Source of the DNA: an uncultured Slackia sp.
Lineage (GTDB): Bacteria > Actinomycetota > Coriobacteriia > Coriobacteriales > Eggerthellaceae
Length of the DNA: 64,000 nucleotides
Assembly (NCBI RefSeq): GCF_959608125.1
Contig: NZ_CAUHPG010000009.1
Span: 1-64,000, forward strand
Reading direction: 5' to 3'
In this document: positions 21,177 through 29,454 of the stretch, in pieces
Position numbering within the stretch: position 1 is the first letter of the stretch
Layout: each line of letters starts with the position of its first letter
Notes under the pieces: generated by a model
Told to the model about the DNA's origin: nothing
Databases searched by the model: none
The model's input: the letters and a program-made list of their open reading frames with translations, nothing else
Position numbers and translations under genes: made by a program

Positions 21177-21470
21177 TCAGTTTTTGCGATCGGCCTGATC
21201 GTCGGGCTTTTCATCGGGGGAGAACCAATAAAAGGCCCCCTCTTTGTCTTCGTCGTCGGGCAGAAGGTCGCGCAGGGGAAGTCCGAGTCCTCCTGCGATG
21301 CGAAACAGCGTGCGCAGCGAGGGGTTGCTCTCGCCTTGTTCGATTGAAAGAATCTGGTTGTGATGGACGCCTACCATCATGCCGAACTCGCGCAGACTCA
21401 GCCCTGCGCGCTTTCGAAGAGTTCGAATGCGCGCGCCAAGTCGATTGCTATATTCGTCGAATGCGGCCAT
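21177..21470 (-). CDS. Small XRE-family transcriptional regulator
   Basis: A 97-residue protein that is nearly all a Cro/C1-type helix-turn-helix (residues 9-70: RIRTLRKRAGLSLREFGMMV, then HHNQILSIEQGESNPSLRTL). The tail is acidic and charged. A strong inverted repeat lies about 30 bp upstream of its start, so it probably represses its own promoter. No toxin-like partner is evident; the divergent gene at 21669 is 94 residues and unrecognised. Confidence 0.85.
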   Translation of the reverse strand: MAAFDEYSNRLGARIRTLRKRAGLSLREFGMMVGVHHNQILSIEQGESNPSLRTLFRIAGGLGLPLRDLLPDDEDKEGAFYWFSPDEKPDDQADRKN

Positions 21471-21499
21471 TGCGAAAGCGTATTGAGGCCCGATGAGAG

Positions 21500-21523
21500 A
21501 ATGTCACTATAAAATGTGACATT
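21500..21523. promoter_or_regulatory. Inverted repeat operator upstream of the XRE gene
   Basis: AATGTCAC at 21500-21507 and GTGACATT at 21516-21523 form a perfect 8-bp inverted repeat around an 8-bp A/T core. The core carries TATAAA on the plus strand and TATAGT (complement of 21506-21511) on the minus strand, so the operator covers -10 boxes in both directions. Confidence 0.65.
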
Positions 21524-21668
21524 TCGTAATTATGATGAGAAACGGACAGAAGTCGTCGAAGGCCTTGCGCCCTGCCGTTTTCCTGCGGAGGTCGCGAGCC
21601 GAGTGGGCGCGCGTATCGCCGCGTGATATGCTCCCGGCGACAGGCTTGTTTTCTTCAAGGAGGCGGCA

Positions 21669-21953
21669 GTGGTGGAAGGGATTTCTCGCGATCTCGACGT
21701 CATGCTGGTCGTGCGCGATCTTAACGACGAAGAGGCCGGAGTCGACGATGTGTTGTTCGGCTGCGCTTTGCACAAGGACGATTTGACGGCGTTTTTCGCC
21801 GATCTTGCGAAATTGGTCGAGTCCTATGGCGGGGCCGAGTTCGCGGAGCTTCTGGCACGCGACGAAAACGACGAGGTCCTTGCGGCGGCGCGCCGCCGCT
21901 GGTCCGATGACACGCCGAACGGCCCGGCTGAAAGCGTGGGCCCCGTCGTCTAG
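21669..21953 (+). CDS. Hypothetical acidic protein
   Basis: A 94-residue acidic protein of no recognised family. The GTG start is supported by AAGGAGG at 21657-21663, five bases upstream, which favours this frame over two overlapping ones. The sequence has DLDVMLVVRDLNDEEAGVDD near the start and a helical LTAFFADLAKLVESYGGAEF region. It is divergent from the XRE gene across the shared operator, so the two may be co-regulated. Confidence 0.6.
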   Translation: MVEGISRDLDVMLVVRDLNDEEAGVDDVLFGCALHKDDLTAFFADLAKLVESYGGAEFAELLARDENDEVLAAARRRWSDDTPNGPAESVGPVV

Positions 21954-22281
21954 GAGGGATGCGGTTGCTGAGGGTCGAACGGGGCTTCTGCCTGCGGGCT
22001 TGGCTTATCTGAGCGCCGTCTTTCTTGCGCAGCCTACCCGTTGTCCCGATCGTCGAGCTGGGTTTTCGGCCCGGCTTTCGATTCGGCTGCCGCTTGCCTT
22101 TCCGGTCGCGCTTTTGTTTGGCGCTTTCGCCTGTGTCGACGGACATGCGGTGCCGTTTGCCCGTCATCCGTCGCGTTTTCCGTCGCTACACTGGGTTGCA
22201 GCAGATGATTGCGCTGCTTTTTCGTCGAATTGCGGGATGCGTTTCGACGAAGCGCGGCGTCGGGGCGAAAGGAGCTGCATC
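21954..22281. other. Region without a supported gene
   Basis: About 328 bp between the small acidic protein and the carbonic-anhydrase-like gene. One frame stays open into the downstream gene, but its content is Arg/Ala/Phe-rich and unlike coding sequence. A TACACT at about 22186-22191 could be a -10. Nothing else is visible. Confidence 0.5.
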
Positions 22282-22857
22282 ATGGCGGAGGAACGCGCGC
22301 ACGGGTCTTCGACCGAAATCGACTATCATCGCGTGAAGGCCGATCCGACGGCGCGCATTTCGCCGTCGTGCTCGCTGGTGGGCGATGTGACGCTTGGGAA
22401 AAAGGTTGCCGTCATGGCGGGAAGCTGCCTGCGTGGCGATGATGCGCTGATCGTGGTCGAGGACGAGTGCAATATTCAGGAAGGCGTCGTCATCCACGAG
22501 GATTACGGCAAGCCCGTAGCGATCGGCCGCCATACGACGGTGGGGCATCGAGCCATGCTGCATGGCTGCGTTATCGGTGAAAACTGTCTGATCGGCATGA
22601 GCTGCACCATTATGAACGGTGCGAAAATCGGCAAGAACAGCGTCGTTGCGGCGGGGGCGCTGGTTGCCGAAGGCAAAGAATTCCCCGATGGCGTGTTGAT
22701 CGTGGGCGTCCCGGCGAAGGTTCGCCGCGAGCTGACCGAAGAAGAGATCGCCGACATGTGCACGTTTCCCGGCGACGATTATCTCAAGCAGACCGAAGCC
22801 ATGCTTAAAGATGGCGTATTATTCAATCCTACGCCCGATTTCGATTTCCAAGCATAG
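22282..22857 (+). CDS. Gamma-carbonic-anhydrase-like left-handed beta-helix protein
   Basis: A 191-residue protein of hexapeptide repeats (left-handed beta helix), with three histidines at H72, H89 and H94 spaced like the zinc ligands of gamma carbonic anhydrases (H...H-x4-H). It also resembles PaaY/CaiE proteins and acyltransferases of the same fold, so enzymatic activity is uncertain. I chose the ATG at 22282, with AAAGGAG seven bases upstream; the longer frame is unsupported. The next gene starts nine bases after its stop. Confidence 0.82.
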   Translation: MAEERAHGSSTEIDYHRVKADPTARISPSCSLVGDVTLGKKVAVMAGSCLRGDDALIVVEDECNIQEGVVIHEDYGKPVAIGRHTTVGHRAMLHGCVIGENCLIGMSCTIMNGAKIGKNSVVAAGALVAEGKEFPDGVLIVGVPAKVRRELTEEEIADMCTFPGDDYLKQTEAMLKDGVLFNPTPDFDFQA

Positions 22858-22866
22858 GAGCGGCCA

Positions 22867-23106
22867 ATGAACCTCGAAGACTGGCAGACACGCGTCGATA
22901 GCATCGACCTGGGAGACATGCGTCTTTACCATGCCTATGCGTTCAACGAGAAGACCAAACAGGTCATCGAGGGCGACGCCGAGCATCCCGACGAAGAGTT
23001 CGTGCGCATGCGCTTCCAGCAGCAGCTCATGGGCACGTTGATGCAGATGGACATGGAAGAGCAGATGCGCGCTGCGCAAGAGGGGCGCGCTCAAGCCGAC
23101 GAGTAG
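22867..23106 (+). CDS. Small hypothetical protein
   Basis: A 79-residue acidic, Met- and Gln-rich protein of unknown function; the C-terminal third (MRFQQQLMGTLMQMDMEEQM) is probably helical. TAGGAG lies upstream of the ATG. Its nine-base spacing from the carbonic-anhydrase-like gene suggests one transcript, and it may be a partner of that protein. Confidence 0.65.
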   Translation: MNLEDWQTRVDSIDLGDMRLYHAYAFNEKTKQVIEGDAEHPDEEFVRMRFQQQLMGTLMQMDMEEQMRAAQEGRAQADE

Positions 23107-23282
23107 AACCCTCCGAAGCGGTGTCGGGAATCCCGCATTTTCCGTCGAGCCGATGGCCGAGGCGCGCCCTCTCTCGTTTCGGCCGCTTTTCCGCCTGCGC
23201 GCATATCGTCGATACGTTGTGGGGTAGAATGCCCGAATCCGGAAAGCACTATCGCGGTCGAAGCGCCGCATGAGGGGGGATC

Positions 23283-24143
23283 GTGGCTTTGGAACTGCTG
23301 GGAAAGCCTGTTATCGCCGCATTGAAAGAGGATCTGGTCGGCCGCGCGGAAGCGCTTAAGGCCGCTGGCGTCGTGCCGACGCTTGCAATCGTGCGCGTGG
23401 GCGAGCGCGAAGACGACCTGTCCTACGAGCGTACGGCACTCAAGCGAGCCGAGGGCCTGGGCATCGAGGTGCGTCGTTTCGTGCTGGCCGAAGACGCGGG
23501 CCAGGACGCGCTGATGGACATTATCGCGCAGGTCAACGACGATGCGGGCATCCACGGCTGTTTGATGTTCCGTCCGCTTCCGCACGCTTACGACGAAGAG
23601 GCCGCCTGCGAGGCGCTCGATCCCGCGAAAGACATCGACGGCATCGGCCGCGCGGCGTTGGCGCGCGTGTTCACGGGCCGCGGCGAAGGCTTCGCGCCCT
23701 GCACGGCCGCGGCATGCCTCGAGATGCTCGACGCCTATGGCATCGACGTTGCCGGCAAGCGCGTGGCGGTGGTGGGCCGCAGTCTCGTGATCGGCCGTCC
23801 TGTGGCCATGATGCTGCTCGAGCGCAACGCCACGGTGACCGTGTGCCATTCGCGCACGCAGAATCTCGAACAGACGCTCCGCGAGGCCGACGTCGTGGTG
23901 CTGGCCACCGGTCGCGCGAGGGCCTATGGCGCCGAGTGCTTCGGCGAGGGCCAGGTCGTTCTTGACGTAGGCATCAATGTCGACGCGGAGGGCGTCCTGT
24001 GCGGCGATGCCGACTACGAAGCCGCGGCTTCGGCTGTAGGCGAGACGGGCGCGATCACGCCGGTGCCTCGCGGCATCGGCGGCGTCACCACGAGCGTGCT
24101 GATGAAACATGTGGTGGAGGCGGCCGAGAAGGTCGCGTTCTAG
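23283..24143 (+). CDS. folD: FolD-family methylenetetrahydrofolate dehydrogenase/cyclohydrolase
   Basis: A 286-residue FolD homologue of the C1-folate pathway, converting 5,10-methylene-THF to methenyl-THF and, in bifunctional members, on to 10-formyl-THF. The NADP-binding motif GRSLVIGRP, the KDIDGI substrate motif and PVPRGIGGVTT near the end are all present. The active-site segment reads SYERTALKRAEGLGI: Tyr48 is kept, but the catalytic Lys normally four residues after it is Ala52, with Lys54 at +6. The protein therefore belongs to a divergent branch, possibly dehydrogenase only. Confidence 0.88.
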   Translation: MALELLGKPVIAALKEDLVGRAEALKAAGVVPTLAIVRVGEREDDLSYERTALKRAEGLGIEVRRFVLAEDAGQDALMDIIAQVNDDAGIHGCLMFRPLPHAYDEEAACEALDPAKDIDGIGRAALARVFTGRGEGFAPCTAAACLEMLDAYGIDVAGKRVAVVGRSLVIGRPVAMMLLERNATVTVCHSRTQNLEQTLREADVVVLATGRARAYGAECFGEGQVVLDVGINVDAEGVLCGDADYEAAASAVGETGAITPVPRGIGGVTTSVLMKHVVEAAEKVAF

Positions 24144-24172
24144 GCCGGTCGCAACATATATACCGATGCAAG

Positions 24173-24209
24173 AAAAAGAGGATGCGCGCGATGCGCATCC
24201 TCTTTTTTT
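24173..24209. terminator. Bidirectional terminator between folD and the MaoC-like gene
   Basis: A perfect 15-bp stem, AAAAAGAGGATGCGC at 24173-24187 with GCGCATCCTCTTTTT at 24193-24207, loop GCGAT. It has T-runs in both directions and serves both convergent transcripts. Confidence 0.93.
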
Positions 24210-24265
24210 CGTACGGCCGAGCTGTCGCGGTGTCGGCCGCGTTCGGCCCGAGAAAGGGCAGGGGC

Positions 24266-25138
24266 CTACTTGTATTCCATGATGCCCCAGTTGAGATAGG
24301 GCTTTGCGGTGGTCGCATGGGCGTCGACCAGGCGGAAGCGGACCGTGCCGTCATCCATCTTCCACATCTGGGTGGTCACGGTGGCGCCGGGCATGACGGG
24401 TGCGCACATGCGGACCTTGAAACGGGTGAGGCGCTCGGGTTTGCCCGGCATGAAGGTGTCGATCATATGACGCATGGCGATGCCGCCGTAGCCGAGGCCG
24501 AAGTAGAACGGGATCGGGAAGCCGGCCTCCTTGGCGGTCGGCCAGTCGACGTGCAGCGGGTGCAGCATGCCGGTCAGGCGGAAGGCCAGGCCCGCATTCA
24601 TGGCGATGGTCTCGCTCATTTCGAAGTCGGGCTCGCGGTCGGGCATCTCGACGACGTCCGCAGGAGGCTTCTCGCCGCTCCAGCCGCCGTCATAGATCAG
24701 GCAGTCCCAGGTTTCGCACTCGCAGACGAGCGTGCCGTCGTCGTCGAAGGTGTCGGAGTGCTCCTGGCACAGCAGGCCCTTGCCGGGACCGCGGTCCCAC
24801 ATGCCCACGACGGTGACATCGGTGGAAAGCGTGCCGCTCTTCTGAGCCAGGCGGTTCATGTCGCTCTTGATCTTGAGGTCGATGCCCCAGTGCAGGGTGC
24901 CGCGCAGGTCGGCGCCGTAGTCGATGGTGTTGGTCACTTCGCCGCACACAAGAGGCATAGCGCCGAAGATGGGGAGGACCTTAAGGCCGCCGGGCAGGTA
25001 TTCGTTGTAGTACTCTTCGCCGGCCTTCATGTCGTGGCCGCAGTTGCAGCCGACGGCGAACAGGTTGAGCTTCTCCATGCTGTAGTCGAACTTGAAGGGT
25101 CCGAATTTCTTTCCGACGACGGATGCGTCGATTGTCAT
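24266..25138 (-). CDS. MaoC-like double-hotdog protein lacking the catalytic Asp
   Basis: A 290-residue protein with two hotdog halves, as in (R)-specific enoyl-CoA hydratases of the MFE-2/MaoC family. The hydratase motif normally reads G-D-x-N-P-x-H; here it is GMLHPLHVD at residues 190-198, so Asp is Met191 and Asn is His193, while His196 is kept. The downstream GFPIPFYFGLG replaces the usual PIxHGL. Start at 25138 chosen for AGGAGGA six bases upstream. It lies downstream of a class III CoA-transferase on the same strand, so a CoA thioester substrate is likely, though the reaction may not be hydration. Confidence 0.75.
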   Translation of the reverse strand: MTIDASVVGKKFGPFKFDYSMEKLNLFAVGCNCGHDMKAGEEYYNEYLPGGLKVLPIFGAMPLVCGEVTNTIDYGADLRGTLHWGIDLKIKSDMNRLAQKSGTLSTDVTVVGMWDRGPGKGLLCQEHSDTFDDDGTLVCECETWDCLIYDGGWSGEKPPADVVEMPDREPDFEMSETIAMNAGLAFRLTGMLHPLHVDWPTAKEAGFPIPFYFGLGYGGIAMRHMIDTFMPGKPERLTRFKVRMCAPVMPGATVTTQMWKMDDGTVRFRLVDAHATTAKPYLNWGIMEYK

Positions 25139-25321
25139 GGTGATTCCTCCTCTTTCGGGATATATGTGCAAAGGCCTGATTCGGCCGAGCACTCGAAGCG
25201 CGGCGGGGGCTTATAGAGAAGTCCCCGCCGCGGCCCGCGGGCATGTGCGCCTCGATCGCCCGCGGCAGGCGGCCTGCTGCAACGGAAGGCCGCGACGAAT
25301 GGTCTGGGGTCGGTCCCCGCG

Positions 25322-26533
25322 TTAGCCGAGGCGAACGGTACCGTTGTCAGCGAGACGGGCGATCTCGTCTTCGGCATACCCGAGTTCGGCAAGAATGCTC
25401 TGGGTGTCATATCCGAGTTCGGGCATGGGGCGCCAGACCTGTCCGGGGTTGTTCTTGAATTCGGGGACGGGCTTGAATCCCTTGATGGTCTTGCCTTCGC
25501 GGTTCTCCCATTCGATGAAGCAGTTGCGCGCCTGGTAATGGGCGTCTTTTTCCATGTCTTCGATCGTGTAGACGCGATTGGCGGGGATGTTGGCCTGCGC
25601 GAGCAGGTCTTCGAGCTCGTCGAGGGTCTTGGTCCTGACCCAGTCCTCGAGGTGCTTCTGAATCTCGTCGGCATACGGGTTCGTGAGCCACAGCGCGGTC
25701 GAGCCTTCGGGGATGTCTTCGGTTCCCCAAAGATGCCCCAGGCCGATCCGGTCGAGCAGCCAATGGTTTTCCTTGGCGCCGTAGAGGACGATGGCGATGT
25801 CGCCGTCGGCGGCCTCGAAGGTGCCGATGCCGCACAGGTCCTGGCTGCGATCGGCGGGACGCGGGTAGGTGATGCCTGCGTTGAGGTAGTTGATGTTGTA
25901 GTACAGGCCCATGCGCGCCATGATTTCGAACATGGCGACGTCGATGCTTTCGCCCTTGCCCGTGGCGCGCGCGTTGATCACACTTGCGAGGGCGGCGCCC
26001 ACCGTGTTCGCGGCGGTGAAGTAGTCGCCGGGGATGGGTGCGGCCGCGAAGGGCTTGTCGACGGTGCCGTTCTGGGCCATGTAGCCGCCGAAGGCCTGGA
26101 TCATGTGGTCGTAAGCGGGGCGGCTGATGCGGTCGGGCGATCCGTACTGGCCGAAGCCGGAAACGTGGACGATGACGAGCTTGGGATTGACTTCCCACAG
26201 CACGTCGTCGCCGAGGCCCTTGCGCTCATAGGTCGGTCCCTTGCCCGCCTGGATGAAGATGTCGGCGTCTTTGATGAGGCGGAAGAACACCTCGCGGCCT
26301 TCTTCGCTGAAGGGATTCATGGAAATGCTTTTCTGGTTGCGCCGCGCCTGCTCCTTGATGAACATGGTGTCGCGCATGGTGTCGCCGTAGTGGGCGTTCT
26401 CCATCCAGATGACGTCGGCGCCCCAGTCTGCCATCATGGCCGCTGCGGTGGGGGCGGCTACCTCGACTGCTTGATAGACGACTTTGACGCTATCGAGAGG
26501 ACCGAAGGACGGTTTGTTCTGAGCGAGTTCCAT
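25322..26533 (-). CDS. Class III CoA-transferase (CaiB/BaiF family)
   Basis: A 403-residue CoA-transferase, moving CoA between an acyl-CoA and a free acid. The catalytic Asp is probably D170 in PGDYFTAANTVGAALASVI, followed by the family TGKGESIDVAMFE stretch. The start at 26533 (MELAQNKPSFG) is supported by AAAGGAAA upstream and family length. The MaoC-like gene follows on the same strand with a 183-bp gap, and a LuxR membrane regulator is divergent. Related pairs in gut Eggerthellaceae handle carnitine, bile-acid or aromatic-acid CoA esters; the substrate here is unknown. Confidence 0.88.
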   Translation of the reverse strand: MELAQNKPSFGPLDSVKVVYQAVEVAAPTAAAMMADWGADVIWMENAHYGDTMRDTMFIKEQARRNQKSISMNPFSEEGREVFFRLIKDADIFIQAGKGPTYERKGLGDDVLWEVNPKLVIVHVSGFGQYGSPDRISRPAYDHMIQAFGGYMAQNGTVDKPFAAAPIPGDYFTAANTVGAALASVINARATGKGESIDVAMFEIMARMGLYYNINYLNAGITYPRPADRSQDLCGIGTFEAADGDIAIVLYGAKENHWLLDRIGLGHLWGTEDIPEGSTALWLTNPYADEIQKHLEDWVRTKTLDELEDLLAQANIPANRVYTIEDMEKDAHYQARNCFIEWENREGKTIKGFKPVPEFKNNPGQVWRPMPELGYDTQSILAELGYAEDEIARLADNGTVRLG

Positions 26534-26941
26534 TCCGTTTCCTTTCAGCGTATGCGTGCTTTGCGCGCGGCTCGATTCTGCCGCGCAAGATCGGCAAGAG
26601 GAGCGGCCGGGCCGGTTTCGACCCCGCGTCTTCCCGACGCCTCGAACGCCCGAAGTGACGAGGAACCGCCTTTCCACGACAAATCGGAGGGTGTGCGCCC
26701 TTCGGACCGCGTTCCGTCTTGCTTGCTGTCGATGGTGAACGTTCGCCCTGTTCCTGGCATCGTCCGAAGGGGCTACTCATCGGAATAGGCACGAATTGAC
26801 TATGCGTGCGATACAGTACTGGGCGTTTTGGATGCGCTTTTAAAGGGCCATGGCGCCGACCGAGGCGCTAAGCGGCTCGTTTTTCGCCGCATGGATGCGT
26901 GTCCGACTGATGGAAATCACGGCTGGAGTACGGAGTTACCA
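26534..26941. other. Divergent control region between CoA-transferase and LuxR genes
   Basis: About 408 bp. TTGACT at 26796-26801 is -35-like on the plus strand, followed by TACAGT at 26812-26817 with a spacer too short for a standard promoter; an 8-bp palindrome CAGTACTG sits at 26814-26821. No gene is supported except the possible upstream extension of the LuxR frame (ATG 26891). Confidence 0.45.
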
Positions 26942-28377
26942 TTGTCTTTTCGAATCGGCGACGCCGCCGCAGCGCGCTTGAAGGAAGTGCGTCCGTTCGT
27001 AGGCTTCGCGCCTCTTTTCGCATGGCATTTCTGCTTCTGGTTCGCCCCGACGGCCGCTCCGTTCTTTCGGCCGACACGACGGTTTCGTGGCTCGTGTATC
27101 TGGCGACGAGCGTCGGCACGTTGTTGGCCGCAGCGTTCGTCCTGGGCAACAAGCGCAGGCTTCGTTCGGACGGGCGCATGTACGCGCTGGCGCCCATGGT
27201 GCTCGGCGTCCTTTCCCTCGCGTCTTCGTATGGTTCGCTCGTGTTCGACGGGATCTTGCAGCGTTTCGTCATTCCCATGATGCTCGGCGCAGTGGAGTCG
27301 TATTGCTTTCTTCTGTGGGGAGAGCGCCTGTCGTCGTTGAGCTATCGCGGCACATCTACCGATGCGGTGTTTGCGGTGGCGGCCGTGGTCGTGGCGGCCT
27401 TCGTGGCGGCCATGGTTCTTCCCGGTCCCGTCACGGCCGTGTTCGTGGCGTTGCTGCCCGTTCTTTCCGGCTTCGCTCTGGTGCGCGAAGGGGAGGACGA
27501 GAGGGGAGGGCCGTCCGTCCTCAAGCCGCGCGCCGTGCGCAAGCGTGCCGATCGCAACATCGCGGTGGTCAGCGGCATTTCGGCCACGACGTGCGCGGCG
27601 TGCTTTTTTCTGCTGACCATCATTCCTTCGCACGACCTTATCGGCGGCGATTGGGCCTACGGCTACGGCCTGGTGGCGGGAACGCTCGCCATTCTGCTGG
27701 CCTCGGCGGTCGTGGGCATGCTTTCGAAGGCCGACAATCCTTTCCGCATCATTCCGTGGCTGCTTGTCATGGTGCTTGTGGCTTTCGCGCTGTTCCTAGG
27801 CCTTCGCGGTAAGGCCAACGGCTTTTCGTTCTTCTTCACCACGCTGGTGTATTCATCGTTCGAATTGCTGCTGATGGTGTATTTCGTGGTCGTCGCTCAG
27901 AAGGGCGCCGCATCGTCCGCCATCGCGATCGGCGTGAGCCTCGGTCTGTTCCGGCTCGGCGTGTTGGCGGGCGATTCGGTTTCGATATCGCTCGAATCGG
28001 CCGGTCTGGAGGTTTCAGCCCTGGTCGATTTCATGGCTTCTATATGTCTGTGCATCGTCGCCGTGTTGCTTTTGCCGTTCGTTTCCGAGGGTCGTTATAT
28101 GGAAACGCTCACGAAGGAGACGGCCGATATCGGCGGCGAGGCGTTGGCTAAGGCGTGCGACGACACGGCGAAGGAATTCGGCCTCTCTCCGCGCGAGCGC
28201 GAGGTGCTCGAATTGATCGTGCGCGGTTACGCGGTGGACAATATGGCCGAAAAACTCGTTATTTCCCCGCATACGGTGCGCGCCCATATACGTCATGTAT
28301 ACGAGAAGACGCAGATGCATAAGAAGAGCGTGCTGATCGGATACGTGATGGAGCAGACTTCCCATTACGAGGGATAG
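26942..28377 (+). CDS. LuxR-type membrane regulator, apparently frameshifted near 27065
   Basis: A second regulator with a multi-pass N-terminal half and a LuxR helix-turn-helix at the C-terminus (LSPREREVLELIVRG, SPHTVRAHIRHVYEKTQ). The continuous frame begins at ATG 27022 (451 residues), but its first 15 residues look out of frame. The adjacent frame from TTG 26942 (CGGAG six bases upstream) reads LPLSFRIGD...VGFAPLFAWHFCFWFAPTAAPFF, the expected first helix, and joins the main frame at SADTTVSWLVYLATS if one base is missing near 27062-27070. It is either a sequencing error, a broken gene, or a protein truncated at its N-terminus. Likely regulates the divergent CoA-transferase operon. Confidence 0.75.
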
Positions 28378-28413
28378 GGCATCCGTAGGACGCATCGCGT
28401 CTCATGGCCGACT

Positions 28414-28463
28414 TTGCACCGATTTGACGTTCGTTCATCGACATTTGCACCGATTTGACGCCT
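28414..28463 (+). promoter_or_regulatory. Direct-repeat array upstream of pstS, likely Pho boxes
   Basis: A 17-bp sequence TTTGCACCGATTTGACG occurs at 28414-28430 and again at 28445-28461, 31 bp apart (three helical turns). The whole array can be read as five units of about 10-11 bp: TTTGCACCGA, TTTGACGTTCG, TTCATCGACA, TTTGCACCGA, TTTGACGCC. Tandem repeats on one helix face are how PhoB/PhoP-type regulators bind. The last unit contains TTGACG (28456-28461), which could serve as -35 with TGATAG at 28479-28484 (17-bp spacer). Confidence 0.7.
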
Positions 28464-28548
28464 CTCTTACGCTCGTTTGATAGCGCGTCCTTAGAGTTCA
28501 TCGAGGCGTTTTAAGCAATGAAATCTTCGATGAAAGGAACGTCTTACC

Positions 28549-29439
28549 ATGAAGTCTAAGAAACTCCTCGCTCTGGCGCTGTCGTGCGTCTGCGCCATCG
28601 GCGCGTTCGCGTTGGTCGGCTGCTCTTCGGGCGGCGGCGAGTCTTCCGACGGCTCCGCTCCTGCGGAAACCGCCGGCGCGATCTCGGTCATCTCTCGCGA
28701 GGACGGTTCGGGCACCCGTGGCGCATTCACCGAGCTGTTCGGCGTGCTCGACGACAACAAGAAGGACGCTACCACCTCTTCCGCCGTCGTCACCAACTCC
28801 ACTTCGGTCATGATGACCACCGTCGCCGGCGATCCTGCTTCCATCGGCTATATCTCCCTCGGTTCTCTGAACGACACCGTCAAAGCCGTTAAGATCGACG
28901 GCGTGGCCCCCTCCGCCGAGGGCGTCAAGGACGGTTCCTACAAGGTCGCGCGTCCCTTCAATGTCGTCACCAACGACAACATCTCCGAGGTCGCTCAGGA
29001 CTTCCTGAACTTCATCATGAGCGCCGAGGGCCAGGAAGTCGTCGACGCCGACTACGTTTCCGTCGCCGACAATGCCGAGTCTTACACGGCTTCCGGCAAG
29101 TCCGGCAAGGTGGTCGTGGCCGGCTCCTCTTCCGTCACCCCGATCATGGAGAAGCTTGCCGAGGCCTATGAGGCCCTCAATCCCGACGTCAAGGTCGAAG
29201 TCCAGCAGTCCGACTCCTCCACCGGCGTCCAGTCCACCATCGACGGCACCTGCGATCTGGGCATGGCTTCCCGCGAGTTGAAGGACTCCGAGCTCTCCCA
29301 GGGCGTCAAGCCTGTCGTGATCGCCATGGACGGCATCGCTGTCATCGTGAACACCGGCTCCTCGATCGACGACCTGACCACCGACCAGGTCAAGGGCATC
29401 TTCACCGGCGACATCACCGACTGGTCCGAAATCGCTTAA
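28549..29439 (+). CDS. pstS: Phosphate-binding lipoprotein PstS, circularly permuted
   Basis: A 296-residue lipoprotein that captures phosphate for the Pst importer. Signal peptide with lipobox ALVGC, Cys25. The order of the two halves is reversed from E. coli PstS: the ISREDGSGTRGAF segment (residues 48-60), normally in the middle, comes first, and the usual N-terminal part GSSSVTPIMEKLAEAY...QQSDSSTG comes after residue 190, ending at TGDITDWSEIA. The cut lies exactly at the join between the two canonical parts, so the folded protein should be intact. Codon use is biased to C-ending codons, suggesting high expression. GAAAGGAA precedes the ATG. Confidence 0.93.
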   Translation: MKSKKLLALALSCVCAIGAFALVGCSSGGGESSDGSAPAETAGAISVISREDGSGTRGAFTELFGVLDDNKKDATTSSAVVTNSTSVMMTTVAGDPASIGYISLGSLNDTVKAVKIDGVAPSAEGVKDGSYKVARPFNVVTNDNISEVAQDFLNFIMSAEGQEVVDADYVSVADNAESYTASGKSGKVVVAGSSSVTPIMEKLAEAYEALNPDVKVEVQQSDSSTGVQSTIDGTCDLGMASRELKDSELSQGVKPVVIAMDGIAVIVNTGSSIDDLTTDQVKGIFTGDITDWSEIA

Positions 29440-29454
29440 CGATAGCGATACCTT

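Noticed and set aside
21177..21953. Toxin-antitoxin pair (XRE plus small acidic protein)
   Set aside because: The genes are divergent and the partner has no toxin-like fold or motif; antitoxin pairs are normally co-directional.
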